Shown piece after piece: positions 46,637 through 57,914 of a stretch of DNA of 64,000 nt. Position 1 is the first letter of the stretch. Each line of letters opens with the position of its first letter. Origin of the DNA: Clytia hemisphaerica (lineage: Eukaryota > Cnidaria > Hydrozoa > Leptothecata > Clytiidae); assembly GCA_902728285.1 (NCBI GenBank), contig CACVBU010001134.1, forward strand, positions 675,007-739,006, given 5' to 3'. Made by a program: the position numbers and the translations under genes. The notes beneath the pieces were generated by a model. The model was not told the DNA's origin and ran no database searches. It saw only the letters and a program-made list of their open reading frames with translations.

Positions 46637-48347
46637 ATGGCAGAAAACAGTGAAACTTTTGTAAACATTCATTTACACCCGAGGGCGTATTACGATGAAA
46701 ATCCGCCCAGCACAGCGGAAGATGAAAAACAACCTATACTATCTGAACAAGGCGTTGGGAAGCCTTACACTGTCGAAATTAATCCAACCAATCAGAGCGA
46801 AGAGCCAGAGTCATCGACCAATGAAAATGAAGAAAGCAAAAATTTGACCAATGAGGCTGAAGCAAGACTTGATATCCCGTACAGAAAGCCTCGTTATCCT
46901 TTATCACATCTATTTTCGGCTACCGTGTGTTTAATTGAGGTGCTTGGTGTGATTTTGTTTATCTTTTTGTTGGCATGGTTATTAAATTATCATGGTGGAT
47001 TTGAATGGGATGGCGCGTCAAAAGAATTCAACTATCATGCGCTGTTCATGTTCCTTGGTTTTGTCTTCTTCTACTCAAATGGTATGTTTTTAAACATTAC
47101 TAACCCACTACTCTCTGTTGTCCAATAAACGGTTGGTTGGGAAAATTTTGATAAACTCGACTCGTGAGTTTGAGACTGTACCTATCTATATACCCCTAAA
47201 ATAAGGTAATCTTGAACTCGCTTTTCCTGTTTAGCTGCTGTTTCTTCATACTCAATGAACCAAAAACAAGTGACGTCAATTCATTATTTTCACGTCGTGT
47301 CGGTGTTACTGACGTTGTTTTTCACTTTCTTTGGATTCATTGTCGGACTTCAAGTAGATAAACGATTTTATTCTTTTCACACGTGGATTGGCATGGTTAC
47401 ACTTGTGTTGTTTTTTATTCAGGTGAGTGAATTGTTTGGGTCAGTACTTTATTTACCAGTCATGCAATCGTTAACCCTTTCTTGCATCTTGGGGGTTCAT
47501 TTTTTGCTCAAAATTTGAGAGACAACTCACATGGGCCTCTAGTTTAGATGCTTATGCTTCCACTACTAAAAATATCCAAGGGTCGACTGATGTTTGTCCG
47601 AGGGGTTAGACCAGTTGTCCGGGAGGGGGGGGGTTAAAGTCACAATGTCCGGGGGGTAAATTTCAAATTCAAATATTTTTCTGGAAAAGCCCTGGAGATG
47701 GGGATGGAAAAAAAACATTGCTTTCATCTGTCCCTTTTTTAGGCTTTATATGGACTTTGCTGCATTTTCATCAAGATTCCTGAACGTCTTCGACAATTTG
47801 CCAGAAAGTTTGAGATCTGGCTGTTTCTGTGTGTCTTCTTATGTGCGATACTGGCAACCATTTTGGGAATATCAGAATACATTAATAACAGGCCAGGGTA
47901 AGAATTATTTAAACATTTTGCAGTGCGATATGATTTTGATGCGTGCACAAGCAAAGAGTCTAGTGTAAAGGTAAAGCATTTCGCTACAGTGCGCAAGGTT
48001 GTGGGTTCACTCCCAGGCCGGGTCATACTAAAGACTTCGTACTTACGAGATTGGTTCTTTATACATGGTGCTTAGCGATTAAAGATAAAGATCAAGACTT
48101 AGTGGGGCGATCTAGGGAAAAAGAGTTGCACTTTCGGGTCGAGACTTACTTATAAATATTCAGCTTTCATATCATCAAAGGTTTTACACAGAATTCTTCT
48201 TTTCTATTTTACAGGCACGATGGTTCAACATTCTCATTCGAATCCATTGTTACAAACGTGATCAGTCTCTTATTAGTTGTTTTCTCTTTACTAGTTACCA
48301 GTGTTCTCATGCACCCTATTTATCAAAAGGAAAGGCTAGATAGATAA
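46637..48347 (+). CDS. Gene C: cytochrome b561-family transmembrane electron carrier
   Basis: Four exons: 46637-47081, 47235-47422, 47743-47897, 48215-48347, with phases consistent, giving 306 residues. An in-frame TAG six bases upstream of the ATG supports the start. Residues 1-90 are hydrophilic and Glu/Asn-rich, presumably cytosolic. Six hydrophobic helices follow in b561 order. Haem-ligand histidines are seen in FNYHALFM (H134), TSIHYFHV (H165) and YSFHTWIGM (H197). The ungapped position of the fourth (family pattern P-I-H before the fifth helix) is Glu235 in RKFEIWLF. ATILGISEY fits the family's ATALMGxxEK block. Family members pass electrons from cytosolic ascorbate across a membrane to ferric iron or monodehydroascorbate. 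With one ligand replaced, one haem may be bound differently or lost. It is convergent with gene D. Confidence 0.92.
47590..47700. repeat. G-run repeat in gene C intron 2
   Basis: TGTCCGGGAGGGGGGGGGTT then AAAGTCACAATGTCCGGGGG repeat TGTCCGNGGGG three times. It resembles the G-run interiors of other elements here; no ends recognised. Confidence 0.45.
47965..48125 (+). repeat. tRNA-derived SINE, gene C intron 3
   Basis: GGTTGTGGGTTCACTCCCAG (box B-like), then GCCGGGTCATACTAAAGAC and TGGTGCTTAGCGATTAAA, the order seen in tRNA-derived SINEs of marine invertebrates as I remember them. Box A is weak. Confidence 0.6.
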
Positions 48348-48392
48348 ACATCATGATGTACATTATCACAAGTAAACTAGGTTCCAGTCTTC

Positions 48393-48826
48393 ACTTTTTT
48401 TTCATGAGAACAATTTTATAAGAATAATGAGACCATGGCTCCGCCCCCACTTATTGGGGGGGGGGGGTGTAAATCTAAAATCGGCCTAAAAGTGGGTGGG
48501 AGCTGTCTCATTTTTTAAACTCAGGGGGGGGGGGCTAAAAAAGTGGGGGGACCTGAAGGGCTGCACTAAAGTTCTGGGGGCTAATTACAATAATTAAGAA
48601 ATTGTAAAAATATTTTTTTGTTTGGTTTGGTTTTAATGTTCTGTTTTTAAATATACAGGGACCTGAACCTTTAGATTTCAACTGGGACCTGAACCTTTAG
48701 ATTTCAACTGGGACCTGAACCTTACTGAAAAGTGGGGGGACCTAAATTTGTTGGGGGACCAAGACCCCATTCGGAGCCATGGAGACTCAAAAAATTTGGA
48801 TGTTCTTATAAAAAGCGTGTACTGTA
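48393..48826. repeat. TACACG-family MITE remnant split by a G-rich element
   Basis: The right part TTTGGATGTTCTTATAAAAA then GCGTGTA is a typical family end. The left part, with TTTCATGAGAACAATTTTAT then AAGAAT, is a diverged opposite end. The 48429-48788 element lies between them. Confidence 0.5.
48429..48788. mobile_element. 360-bp G-rich element with CCATGGCTCCG ends
   Basis: GAGACCATGGCTCCG at the left and CGGAGCCATGGAGACTC at the right are inverted copies. The interior has GGGGGG runs and three tandem phrases GGGACCTGAACCTT. Nested in a TACACG-family remnant. Confidence 0.65.
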
Positions 48827-48832
48827 TGTCAG

Positions 48833-50036
48833 CTTGTGTACGATGGCCTAGAAGGCTCATTATTTCTGCGTGAGAGAACATGACTGTGCACGAGAAATAT
48901 ATACTGTGCGAGCGAGAAAAGTATATTGTGCGCGCGAGAAGTATGTTGTGCGCATGAGAAGTATATTATGCGCACGAGAAGTATGTTGTGGGCGCACAAG
49001 TTGGAAATTGTGTGCGAGAAAAAAAATACTGTATTAATTCCGCCCTTTCCGCCCTCCCTCCTGTAATTTGAGTCTGGAATTTATGATTCAAGTCCATATT
49101 TATTTTGCTCGGGTAAATTAATGCGTGTCCAAATTTTCGTTAATTTCTCGGAGGCAATTCCACCCCTCCTAGCATAATAAATTATACCTTTAAAGAAGCG
49201 CATTACGATGTAGAACATGAAAATCGGTGTTATTTAAATTTAGGTTTTGCCAATTTTGCGAAAAATCGCAAAAACCAAAAAATGCTGACGTCATCAAAAT
49301 TTCTTTTTTAAATAACTCCAGTTTGGCTAATGGTATAAAGATGAAGTTTGGACCAAAGCTGCATATCATTAATAAAAACATTTTTGCATAACCTTTTTTT
49401 TAAATTTTGCTGACGTCAGCAGAAATCAGCAAAATACGAAAATAAAGTGCGGTTTTTCGCAAAATTGGCAAAACCTAAATTTAAGTAACACCGATTTTCA
49501 TGTTCTACATCGTAATGCGCTTCTTTAAAGGTATAATTTATTATGCTAGGAAGGGTGGAATTGCCTCCGAGAAATTAACGAAAATTTGGACACGCATTAA
49601 TTTACCCGAGTGCCAATATGAATGATGAATATATAGCCAATGATGAATATTTAGTTTGCCAATCAATCATGGACCACAGAAGCCAGCAGCATGACCACAA
49701 AACCGCAACAACTTTTAACATTTTGCGCGACTTTGTCTATCATTTTGGATTGTTTATCTTTGTATACATTTTGAGGACCCGAATGAAATTACCAGCGACA
49801 CGATTTCAGGACCGGAATCATTATTTTTTGAAGTTAAACTATATCTTCTTTGCTAATATATGTCTCCTTTGCTTTCGCACTAGACTATATTCTCTCGCGC
49901 ACGATAACATCTTCTCGCGCGCACAACATACATTTCACACGCACAACATATTTCTCCCTCGCACAACATATTTCTTGCGCACAGTCATGTTCTCGCGCGC
50001 AGCAATAATGAGCCTTCTGGGCCATCGTACTTGTGA
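48833..50036. mobile_element. 1.2-kb foldback element with GCGCGAGAAG-type repeat arms
   Basis: The left end (TTGTGTACGATGGCCTAGAA then GGCTCATTATT) is mirrored at the right (AATAATGAGCCTTCTGGGCC then ATCGTAC). Next come short direct repeats TGTGCGCGCGAGAAGTAT in the left arm (48870-49030) and their complement, CTCGCGCGCACAACAT, in the right arm (49880-50000). A second foldback, 49108-49610, fills the middle. The 141-codon frame at 49618-50043 reads into the right-arm repeats and is not considered a gene. Confidence 0.8.
49108..49610. mobile_element. 503-bp foldback with ~160-bp arms, nested
   Basis: 49108-49268 and 49452-49610 are inverted copies, nearly identical by eye: CTCGGGTAAATTAATGCGTG, GAGGCAATTCCACCC, AAGAAGCGCATTACGATGTA, GAACATGAAAATCGGTGTTA. 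The centre has TGCTGACGTCATCA and TGCTGACGTCAGCA. Confidence 0.88.
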
Positions 50037-51512
50037 GACATAACGGCGGAGATAACAAGATTGACCAACATAGACCATCTTTCAAAATAGAATTCAATTT
50101 TGTTTTCGGCTTTTTCAGTCCATTCCCCACTGGGGTTGAATTTGTTTTGAGATTAAGGGGTGTAAACATATAATGATCAGTAGCGTGGTTGCAGGGGGGC
50201 AATCAGCCGATTTTTTAGGGGGCGCCAAAATACAAAAGGCGCAAAAAGACGCCTCTGATTACTAATTACGGCGCCCCTTTGCTCTTTTACATTTTAGATA
50301 TGGCAGTTTTCGGCCAACAAGAGAGAGAAAACCTCAAAATTTTCGTACTCGCTTTGCTCCCGTAATTTTTACAAACATATTTATTTTTCATAGACGGCGC
50401 CAAAACGTCAAAATCAAAATTTTTGAGAATTGCCTCCCCGGTTTGCCCGAATGTTTGTCGAAACCCACCACGTTACTGATAATGATTCTAATTGCATCTT
50501 CAAAGTTTATACAGATATTTTTATATATATTTCAGAGTTTTTCATACTGTAAGAAATTTATTTTCCAGATATATTTTTTGATATCGCTAGACAATGATAG
50601 TAGTGTAAAAAAGTATAGAAAAATTGTAAAAAAGTAAATTTTATATATTTCTATAGTTTACTATATATAAGTTTTATATATAAAAAAAGATGTTAATATA
50701 ATTTTGTAGATATCTTACATCAATTACCTTTAGGAGTACGAGAATTTTTTAGTGAAAATTTCTCAAATTCAAAGAAATGGAAATCGATTATGTACAGACA
50801 ATCTTAATCGATCAGAATCGATGATTCAACCGGATCACATTGAACATGATCGTTTAATCCAAATAGAGCGAAATTGTAGCTATAATTCGAAAGGTCAGAT
50901 TTAAATTTTGCCTTCCTAATATGGACCTAGTTCGACATTCATCGATAGTATTCACTATTCGTCGATTATATTTGATATCTGCTTTTAAAAACTGAACCAT
51001 TCCTAAAACTTTATTCAATAAAATACTTAGAAGTCCTGTTGACACATTTAACTGTCGTGGACAATCTTTCTAAGTGAGCCAAAACTGGAAGATAAGACTG
51101 CACCCGGTGCTTCCGTTGTTAGTATTGTACTTACGGTCAACAATCCAAAAGTCCGCTCAAAAATCAAATAAAAACATGTTACTTATAGTTAAAATGTCCG
51201 AATAATTCGAGAGACGAACCAAGCTGGCCGGCTAAAAAAGACTCAGTGAAAAGTCTATCGTGGATAAAGCGTCCTAAAGTTCCCTCAATATTCAAAGGCG
51301 TCAAAGCGACAAAAATTTGGAAGGTGCCAAAATGTGCTGCTTTAAAACAAAACCAAACTGGCACATAATTAGTGAGACGCTTTTTATCCAGTTTTCTTAC
51401 GCGATTCATCTCTAAAAGTATTCATGAATTTCATTTTTAGCGGAAATTTTTCCATTTGATTATTAAGCGACTTTTTGGAAAGGCGTAAATACGTAATTAA
51501 CGACGTTCGATG
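50037..51512. other. Intergenic between convergent genes C and D
   Basis: CAGTAGCGTGGTTGCAGGGG at about 50180 looks like one end of a CAGTAGCGTAG-type element (compare 58475-58628). GGCGCC phrases occur to about 50450. The rest is AT-rich with no exon. Confidence 0.45.
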
Positions 51513-51518
51513 TTTATT
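51513..51518 (-). terminator. Poly(A) signal of gene D
   Basis: AATAAA on the minus strand 64 bases past the stop codon. Another AATAAA overlaps the stop codon itself (51581-51586) but would be too early for a normal 3' UTR. Confidence 0.5.
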
Positions 51519-51581
51519 TGTACAAACAAGTCCAATTCAATCTCATTAAAAGTTCAACAACATCGGTACAAAAAACCCACT

Positions 51582-54500
51582 TTATTCCTCACCCAACATT
51601 GGTTTGAACTCCTTCTGTTGAGTCATATACGCAACCCAATAACCCACATTGAATACAATAAACCCGATCGGGAACAAAAATCGGGAAATCACATCACAAC
51701 CGGCATGGGATGTTCCAGCTGGCGGTTTCGGCTTTTCTTCAATTTTCGGTTTTTCTTCATTGTTGTTTTTCTCCATTTCGAGGACTGTTGATTCCTTTGT
51801 ATTATCCTTATAAACATTCGAACGGAATCGGGTTTCGCTCGTTTCCTCACCGTTTAATAATCTCTGTCGACCGTTTGAATAACCATTCGTGTCGTGGTGG
51901 TCTGGATTATGTTTCTTCTTTCTTCGCAAATGATTCAAAAATGGTAGCTTGACCCCCTGTAAAAAAAGCCAATACGTCCATCAAAAAGATCCTCCTCTAC
52001 TTTGAGGACACTTGAAGCAGAAATATTGTGTAGGTTTACTCAGAATTTCATTTATGAGCAGGCAAGCTATAACCTATTTAGCCTTTGCACGCGTTCTATA
52101 AAAAGAGACATAACTTTCAACGAGATACCGTAGGATAGCTAAACTTTCTTATTCCTAGCAAAACTTTCCTTTCACTTTACAAGAGAAAAAGCTTTGGAGA
52201 ACCAAAAAATTGCTCAATTTTTTTCCTTTGCCATTCCAAGGGCAACTCGGTTACTTAATATTAAAAGAAAATGTTAATGAAAACAACAACTGATAAGACT
52301 TACATATTTGTTGATTCCTCCATAATTCACATTCAAGTTCAACACCAAAATGTACTCCAATAACGATAATAAGACAAAGATAAATGCCACGAACAAGTAT
52401 AAATCCAATGCCTTGATATAACTCACTTTCGGCATGTTCGCATTCACAATGCCCAACATGGTAATTAACGTCAAAATGGTAGTCACACAAATGGCTGTAC
52501 GGGCGGGAGCAGCTGAGGGCGTGATCCAGAATGACGCCCATGTTACCATGACAATGAGAATGCAGGGGATGTAGACTTGAAGGACAAAATATTTTGATCT
52601 TCGTTTGAAAGTGAATTTCGCAGTTGCACTTGAAAATCTTTCTGTAGAAAATTAGAAAATTAGAAAAAAGTTTAGGTTTTAAACATCTTATACACTGTGT
52701 CCCAAAAAAGCTGACAAATTTTTATATAGAGTAAAATTCTCAGTATTTATACCATTTTTTATGACCTGCATACTGTACCTTAGTATTTCAATCGCGAAAA
52801 CCTATTCAATCATCTTTGGAATGGAATATTTATTGATTTAACAGAGAATTGTAATCTTATTTCAATTACTATTTCATTACTGCATTAGAGTATGAAAGCA
52901 TGTCGCTAATGAATATCTTTTAATTTGTATAGAACCTTAATGACTGATTGACTGACTGAAAACGATGGTAAAGTAGTACTGCGCTTGCGGGTAAAAGTTT
53001 TAATTTTTCGGGTCAAAACTGAAGCTTGTTTAAAATCAATCATCAAACATAGATTTTTTTAGTATAGTGTCGCGTTCTTCAAACATTAGATATTTAGAGA
53101 TTTAGAGAATCCTCCCTCCGGGATTAGATTCCTTATCTAATCCCGGAGGGAGGATCAGAAACGTTCGGTAAAAAAACACTGTAAGGGTACCTTTTCACTG
53201 TTCAATGGCTGTACTGTATGGGTACGTTTTCGAAAGCCACTTTTTTTGGCGGCAGATGTCGTCGTTTAGAAATCGAGTGCTCCCCCCTCCCCGGGAATCT
53301 AATGCTAAGCAACGTTCGTTGATGAATGGATAATCAATACGAATGATGAATCCAAGCCAGATTTAATCAAGATTGAGAAGTTTTTTTGAAAACCTAAAGG
53401 GCTACATACACTACACAATATATTATCAGACAATATTTTGATAATACATTGTTGAATACCGACAACATATTGAAAATGTGTCCGCAATATATTGTCAGCT
53501 TAATTTGCAATATTCCAACAATACAAGGGGATTGTTTACAAAAAGAAAATTCCTTTTATTAAAAGAGCACTTGTTGCCTACTCCGTACATTAAGGTCCGT
53601 AAACTTTGAAAATATTTGTTGAAAATATTTTACCTGCGTGATATGTTGTTTTATTGGTTGATTTCATGGCTTCAACGACGTCAAAATTTGACATCTCTTT
53701 ATCGTAAACATAAATCATTTTGCAGCCTTCTGATTCGCAGTTTTGTCCACTTTGGTCGTACCAATCGAATTTCATTGTTCTCTCATCGTGGCCATCTAAA
53801 CATTAAAATGAGTTGAATATAAATCTTTTTTTCGCTTAGGGGAATCGAAAAGAGTATCGAATGATACCTCCTGGTAACCTCCGACTGCGGGTCACAAAAT
53901 TACTTACTTCTTTGCTCTATCAGAGCTACTAAACCCAAGCTGATTCTACTCGAAAGTCGAGTCAGATTTCTGTGAACCATGAAAATGATTAAGATACTGG
54001 CCTCTTATACACTCTATCTTTGCGATTTGAAATTGATTTGCTCATATAATTATGATTTCAACTAGCTTCAATGGTACATTATTGAGAGATATTTTTCATA
54101 TTTCTAAAGTACTTGATAGTTTTGCCAAAACATACCCCGACCAGTTCCCTCGAAATTATGGTGAGCCTTCTTAAAATCAAGCAAGTACTTACAACTTTCA
54201 ATAGCCAAATAACACGTTTGAACATCAAACGGATAATCACGTAAATCCATACGACATTGAGCGGTTGTGGTGATTCTGAAAATACAATGAATATTTATAT
54301 ATTTAAAGAAATTCTTGGCATTTTTCTTAAGATAGAGTTTTTTTACTAGAACTCTTAAAATCTCTAAACTACACTTTGTTCAGACGGTCTAGTCGAATTC
54401 CGAAAACGGAACTTTTTCATGTTTTTCTGATCTATAAAATTAAAAGTTCCATTTTCGGAACTTTTTTTGACGTTACATTGACACGTGATCGGTAATTTGT

Positions 54501-57500
54501 AAAGGAATTTCTCCGTAAGCCACTAATTTTCAAAAAACATTACCAAAGATAAATTAAACCGAAAAACGAAAAGATTGAGAAAGAAGAAACATTGAATTTT
54601 AAGGCACTTTTTTTCGTTTTGCGAAAAAAAGTTTTTTCTTTTCCTAAAATTCAATTTAAATGTCTTGAAGTTGCAGCAAAACCAAGCAAAACGTTTCAAA
54701 GAGAGGGAAAAAGTTCCGTTTTCGGAATTCGACTAGACTGTCGGAAAAAAGTGACGCAGACTTAAATTTTTTCAAATCGATCAAGGGTATTCACTTTTCA
54801 CCAGAGCACTCCTACACTTTCTTTGTTTTCGATACCGTCGTCAAGAAGAATTTTTCTAGAACTTTCGTTACCAGTCTCCTCAAAAGCTGACTGGCCGCTA
54901 AGGGTAGACGATGTTATCGCCCATTACAATGATAGTAAAGGCGGGAAAATATGGCGGTATGGCGTTATGGCAGTAAATGGAGAAAAAAATCGGCGGGAGA
55001 GTTTCGAAGAAAAAGACTGGCAAACTCTACCGACTGTAAACTCTTTTCGGCAAAAAAAACGTTTGCGAATATTCTTCGGCTTTTGGCTTATTTCTTAGAT
55101 AGCGATTTGTCTTAGACTATAGCATAGTCCACGCTAAAGGTTGATAGAGTTTTAAAATAAAATTTAAAGAAATCATAGGTCTGTGTCGCATGGGTGTTAT
55201 AAAAATATCCTCCCCACCTTGAATGATAAATGATTCGACCAGTATCGAAATAAATCGTTAAAAATCGATTGTTTATCGTGACATCGTGGAATCGAGAAGA
55301 TTTCGAGTTAATAAAAACAACATCGGGTAGCCATATTCGTTCTACGTCTTTCCCAATCAAGTTAATAAAGTTCTGTTGTGGATGGAAGTTTTTACTTTGA
55401 TCAATAAACCGTGGGTCGTTCCAAAATTGAGCGAAATAGAAATCGATACCATATTCCTAGTAAGGATAGAGTAATAAAAAGTTTCTTGTCAAATTTATTT
55501 ATAACATAAAATAGGACATTTCCTTCAGTCTTCCTAGCCTTTAGTGGATCTTACTTTTTATAAAGGTTGATTCTTTGGATACAGCGAGAATCACCTTGAG
55601 AATATCGAGCTGTATAACCATTAAAATTCAGGGTAAATTGATCCATCACTTTGTGCTAATTGCTTGAAAACTGATTAAAGTAAACACGATACGTAGAACC
55701 CCGCCAAGAGCTCGTAATTGTATCTAGACTTTGGAGAACTGATCTTGTATATTTCAGGCCTGCACATGTTTTTTTATAAGCATTGCGTTTATAAGCATAT
55801 CTAGGCTCATATATGGCAAAAATTTAAGCATATGCTAAACATAACTTTGAGCCTTCATTTTCAGAATTTGTTTGCTTTTGGCTGGATTTTCGAAATTTCT
55901 TTAAAATTTTGCTTAGGATATAAGCATCCCTCAAAGCATTTTTCAGATTTTTAAATCTCTCGATCTGAGCATTTCCGAGCCATCTTTTGGATTTTTGTAT
56001 GCTTATAAAAAAACATGTATTTAAGTAATCAAAAACTATTCTTACCATTCCACTTTCGTCAATTCTGTTGAATGAAAGCACGTGCATCTCCAGACTGACG
56101 TTGGTGCTCTTTTCTACAAAAAAAGTCAGGAAAAAGATTATAACCAAAAGCAGGAGATTTGATAGTAAATTTTTAATACGCCAAAAATATCTGTACTTTG
56201 ATTTCAGGGTGTTCTCTCTAGGATCGTCAAAGATACCCTAGCAATGGCTATGAAAGTGTGTAAAATGAAGTATACACTAAGATGGGAAGTTATATACACG
56301 TTTTTTTATAAGAACAAACTATATAAGAACATAAGGCCAAAATATTAAGAACAAGTTAAGAACATTTTAAGGCTTTGCGAACTCTAAAACACAATTTCTT
56401 AAGAAAATGGACAAAAATACTCAAAAAATGCTGAAAATAAGAACATGTTAAGAACATTTTTCAGGCTTAAATTTCAGAAAGTTAAGAACATCCGAAGGCT
56501 TAAAAATTTTGTATGTTCTTATAAAAAAACGTGTATAAATCCAGTTTAACACATGGCAAAAGCTAGTGGTGGAAGAAACACTAGAAGGGGAGGTCGTATT
56601 TGAATACTTCTTCAATTCGTTTCATTTCAGCCCGATAGATGTCCAGTGATGGGAATCGTCGATAAAGAAAATTAGTGCTACAATAAGTTTACCTCCAAAG
56701 AAAGGTTTGAATTTCTTATCGTAGTTTTTCATCGCATTTTCAAATGTTTGTGATAGTAAAGTTGCGTTAATGCTTGAAAATTCAGGCCTGAAATAGAGAA
56801 AAATATAAATGAAATTGAAAGTTATAGCTTATGCGAGCTACTAAATAACTACAAACTCTCTGGTGAATTGGGCAATGAATGAGATATATTTTTCTGTCTG
56901 AAGTCAATGACTCGCTTTGAATTCAATATTTAACAGGCTCAACTATGGCTAGGCTGCGCACATCCCAGAATTCATTTTGATATAAGGGATGTGTATCGTG
57001 TATGAAATTCCCGTCCGAGAGTTACCCCAAATTTGGGGTAACCAAAAGTTGCATAAATTTTACATTCAAATTGGTTGATCCTCCTGAATGAGTTCAATAA
57101 AAATTTCAAACACAGAACCGACTTCATTTTATTTTCATAAAATCAAAATTTTATTAAAGACGTTTCGGTGTCATCCGACCACCATCATCAGTTTAAAAAC
57201 ATTGAAATTTACATAATTTCGTATTATTATAACGGGCCGCCCATGCTAAAGTTCTAAAGGAGCGGGCCAATTTCCCATCGGAGAGGAATGATAGTCGGCC
57301 TTTGATGTGCCGCACCCCCAGTCGGGTTCAACAGCCCTTGTGCGTAAACTTATAAACATTTCAGTTAGACCCGCCAATCCCCGAAAACCAGGGCTGGGTT
57401 TAACAGACCTCCCGCTGCAAAATTTTTGACGCGGTCTCGCAAAATTCCGTAATGTAAACCTTCAAGATGTTGAAAATTTCCCCGACCTTCAGAGCTTTAG

Positions 57501-57893
57501 CGTGTCGGATGAAAATTTCACCATCTGGGTGCCAGATAAATCAGAGGGGATGCGTGCAGCAGTCTAAACCATGGCTAGCATTCAATGATAAAAAACTACC
57601 AAGGAGACTTCTTACATTCATTAATTCTAAGTTATTCTGTTGGTTGGAATTTCGCTTAGTTAGTCGCGCAATTCAACGAAAATGAAAACCCTTGACTACT
57701 AACTGCAACGGTCAGCATTAAAGAAAAGATTATTAGCTTACTTTGGCATTGCAGAGGGTGCTTGTCCATTGTTCTGAGCATGGCTTCCTCCAGTTATTGA
57801 CGGGTGATTCTCAATGGTTCTGATTTGCTGTCCGATCAACAAGGTGACCAATAATACTCGCATACAATCATATATCCCATTCAATTTTGCCAT
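51582..57893 (-). CDS. Gene D: Cys-loop ligand-gated anion channel subunit (GABA-A/glycine-receptor type)
   Basis: Eight exons: 57742-57893, 56693-56787, 56046-56113, 55218-55456, 54193-54275, 53634-53795, 52304-52641, 51582-51956. Phases agree, giving 503 residues; an in-frame ATG at 57914 would add seven. A signal peptide is followed by a ligand-binding domain with DFYFAQFWNDPR (loop D region), RIWLPDVVFINS (loop A) and the Cys-loop C192-C206 (CRMDLRDYPFDVQTC). ESYGHDERTMKFDW follows, and two further cysteines lie in QNCESEGC. M1 contains YIPCILIVMVTWASFW. M2 starts PARTAICVTTILTLIT, with Leu at 9' and P-A-R at -2' to 0', the signature of anion-selective channels. M3 contains SYIKALDLYL, then a short cytoplasmic loop of about 95 residues, and M4 (472-490) is close to the C-terminus. 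The ligand cannot be assigned. Confidence 0.95.
52690..52760. repeat. Possible mariner end fragment, gene D intron 6
   Basis: TACACTGTGTCCCAAAAAAG then CTGACA resembles terminal repeats of mariner-like elements as I know them. No matching opposite end found nearby. Confidence 0.35.
53109..53155. repeat. Perfect 20-bp hairpin, gene D intron 6
   Basis: ATCCTCCCTCCGGGATTAGA and its exact complement are separated by seven bases. It is GC-richer than its surroundings. Confidence 0.9.
53399..53607. repeat. Copy of the 29312-29552 repeat, gene D intron 6
   Basis: GGCTACATACACTACACAAT then ATATT starts it. GTGTCCGCAATATATTGTCA and TACTCCGTACATTAAGGTCC follow as in copy 1. It is truncated 27 bases before the edge of exon 6 (donor side). 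Confidence 0.75.
54387..54738. mobile_element. 352-bp MITE with perfect 32-bp inverted ends, gene D intron 4
   Basis: GTCTAGTCGAATTCCGAAAA then CGGAACTTTTTC is matched exactly in inverse at 54707-54738. The perfect match suggests a recent insertion. AAAAGTTCC/GGAACTTTT phrases recur inside. Confidence 0.88.
55760..56012. repeat. Foldback-like repeat, gene D intron 3
   Basis: ACATGTTTTTTTATAAGCAT at the left and ATGCTTATAAAAAAACATGT at the right are inverted copies. The interior repeats AAGCATATCTAGGCTCA-like phrases. A related GCTTATAAAAGAC then AAAACATGT end is near 59303. Confidence 0.75.
56295..56535. mobile_element. TACACG-ended MITE, gene D intron 2
   Basis: Starts TACACGTTTTTTTATAAGAA and ends TTCTTATAAAAAAACGTGTA, an exact 20-base inverted repeat; 241 bp. 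The best-preserved member of the family. Confidence 0.9.
57159..57191 (-). ncRNA. Possible hammerhead ribozyme core of a Penelope-like element
   Basis: On the minus strand CTGATGA is followed by a GGTG..CACC stem II and GAAAC, the hammerhead core order. It sits in a context (…CGTCTTTAATAAAAT) that I associate with Penelope-like retroelement ends. Stem III and the cleavage triplet could not be placed convincingly, so activity is doubtful. Confidence 0.3.
57226..57539. mobile_element. Second copy of the 31280-31610 MITE, gene D intron 1
   Basis: Same order as 31280-31610: GCTAAAGTTCTAAAGGAGC, CCCCAGTCGGGTTCAAC, CTTCAGAGCTTTAGCGTG, CCAGATAA. The left terminal repeat is degenerate and no target duplication is seen. 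Confidence 0.8.
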
Positions 57894-57914
57894 CGTCGTA
57901 ATGTTTTTAAACAT

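Noticed and set aside
49618..50043. 141-codon plus-strand frame as a gene
   Set aside because: It starts at the edge of the inner foldback and its C-terminal third is translated GCGCACAACAT repeat arm.
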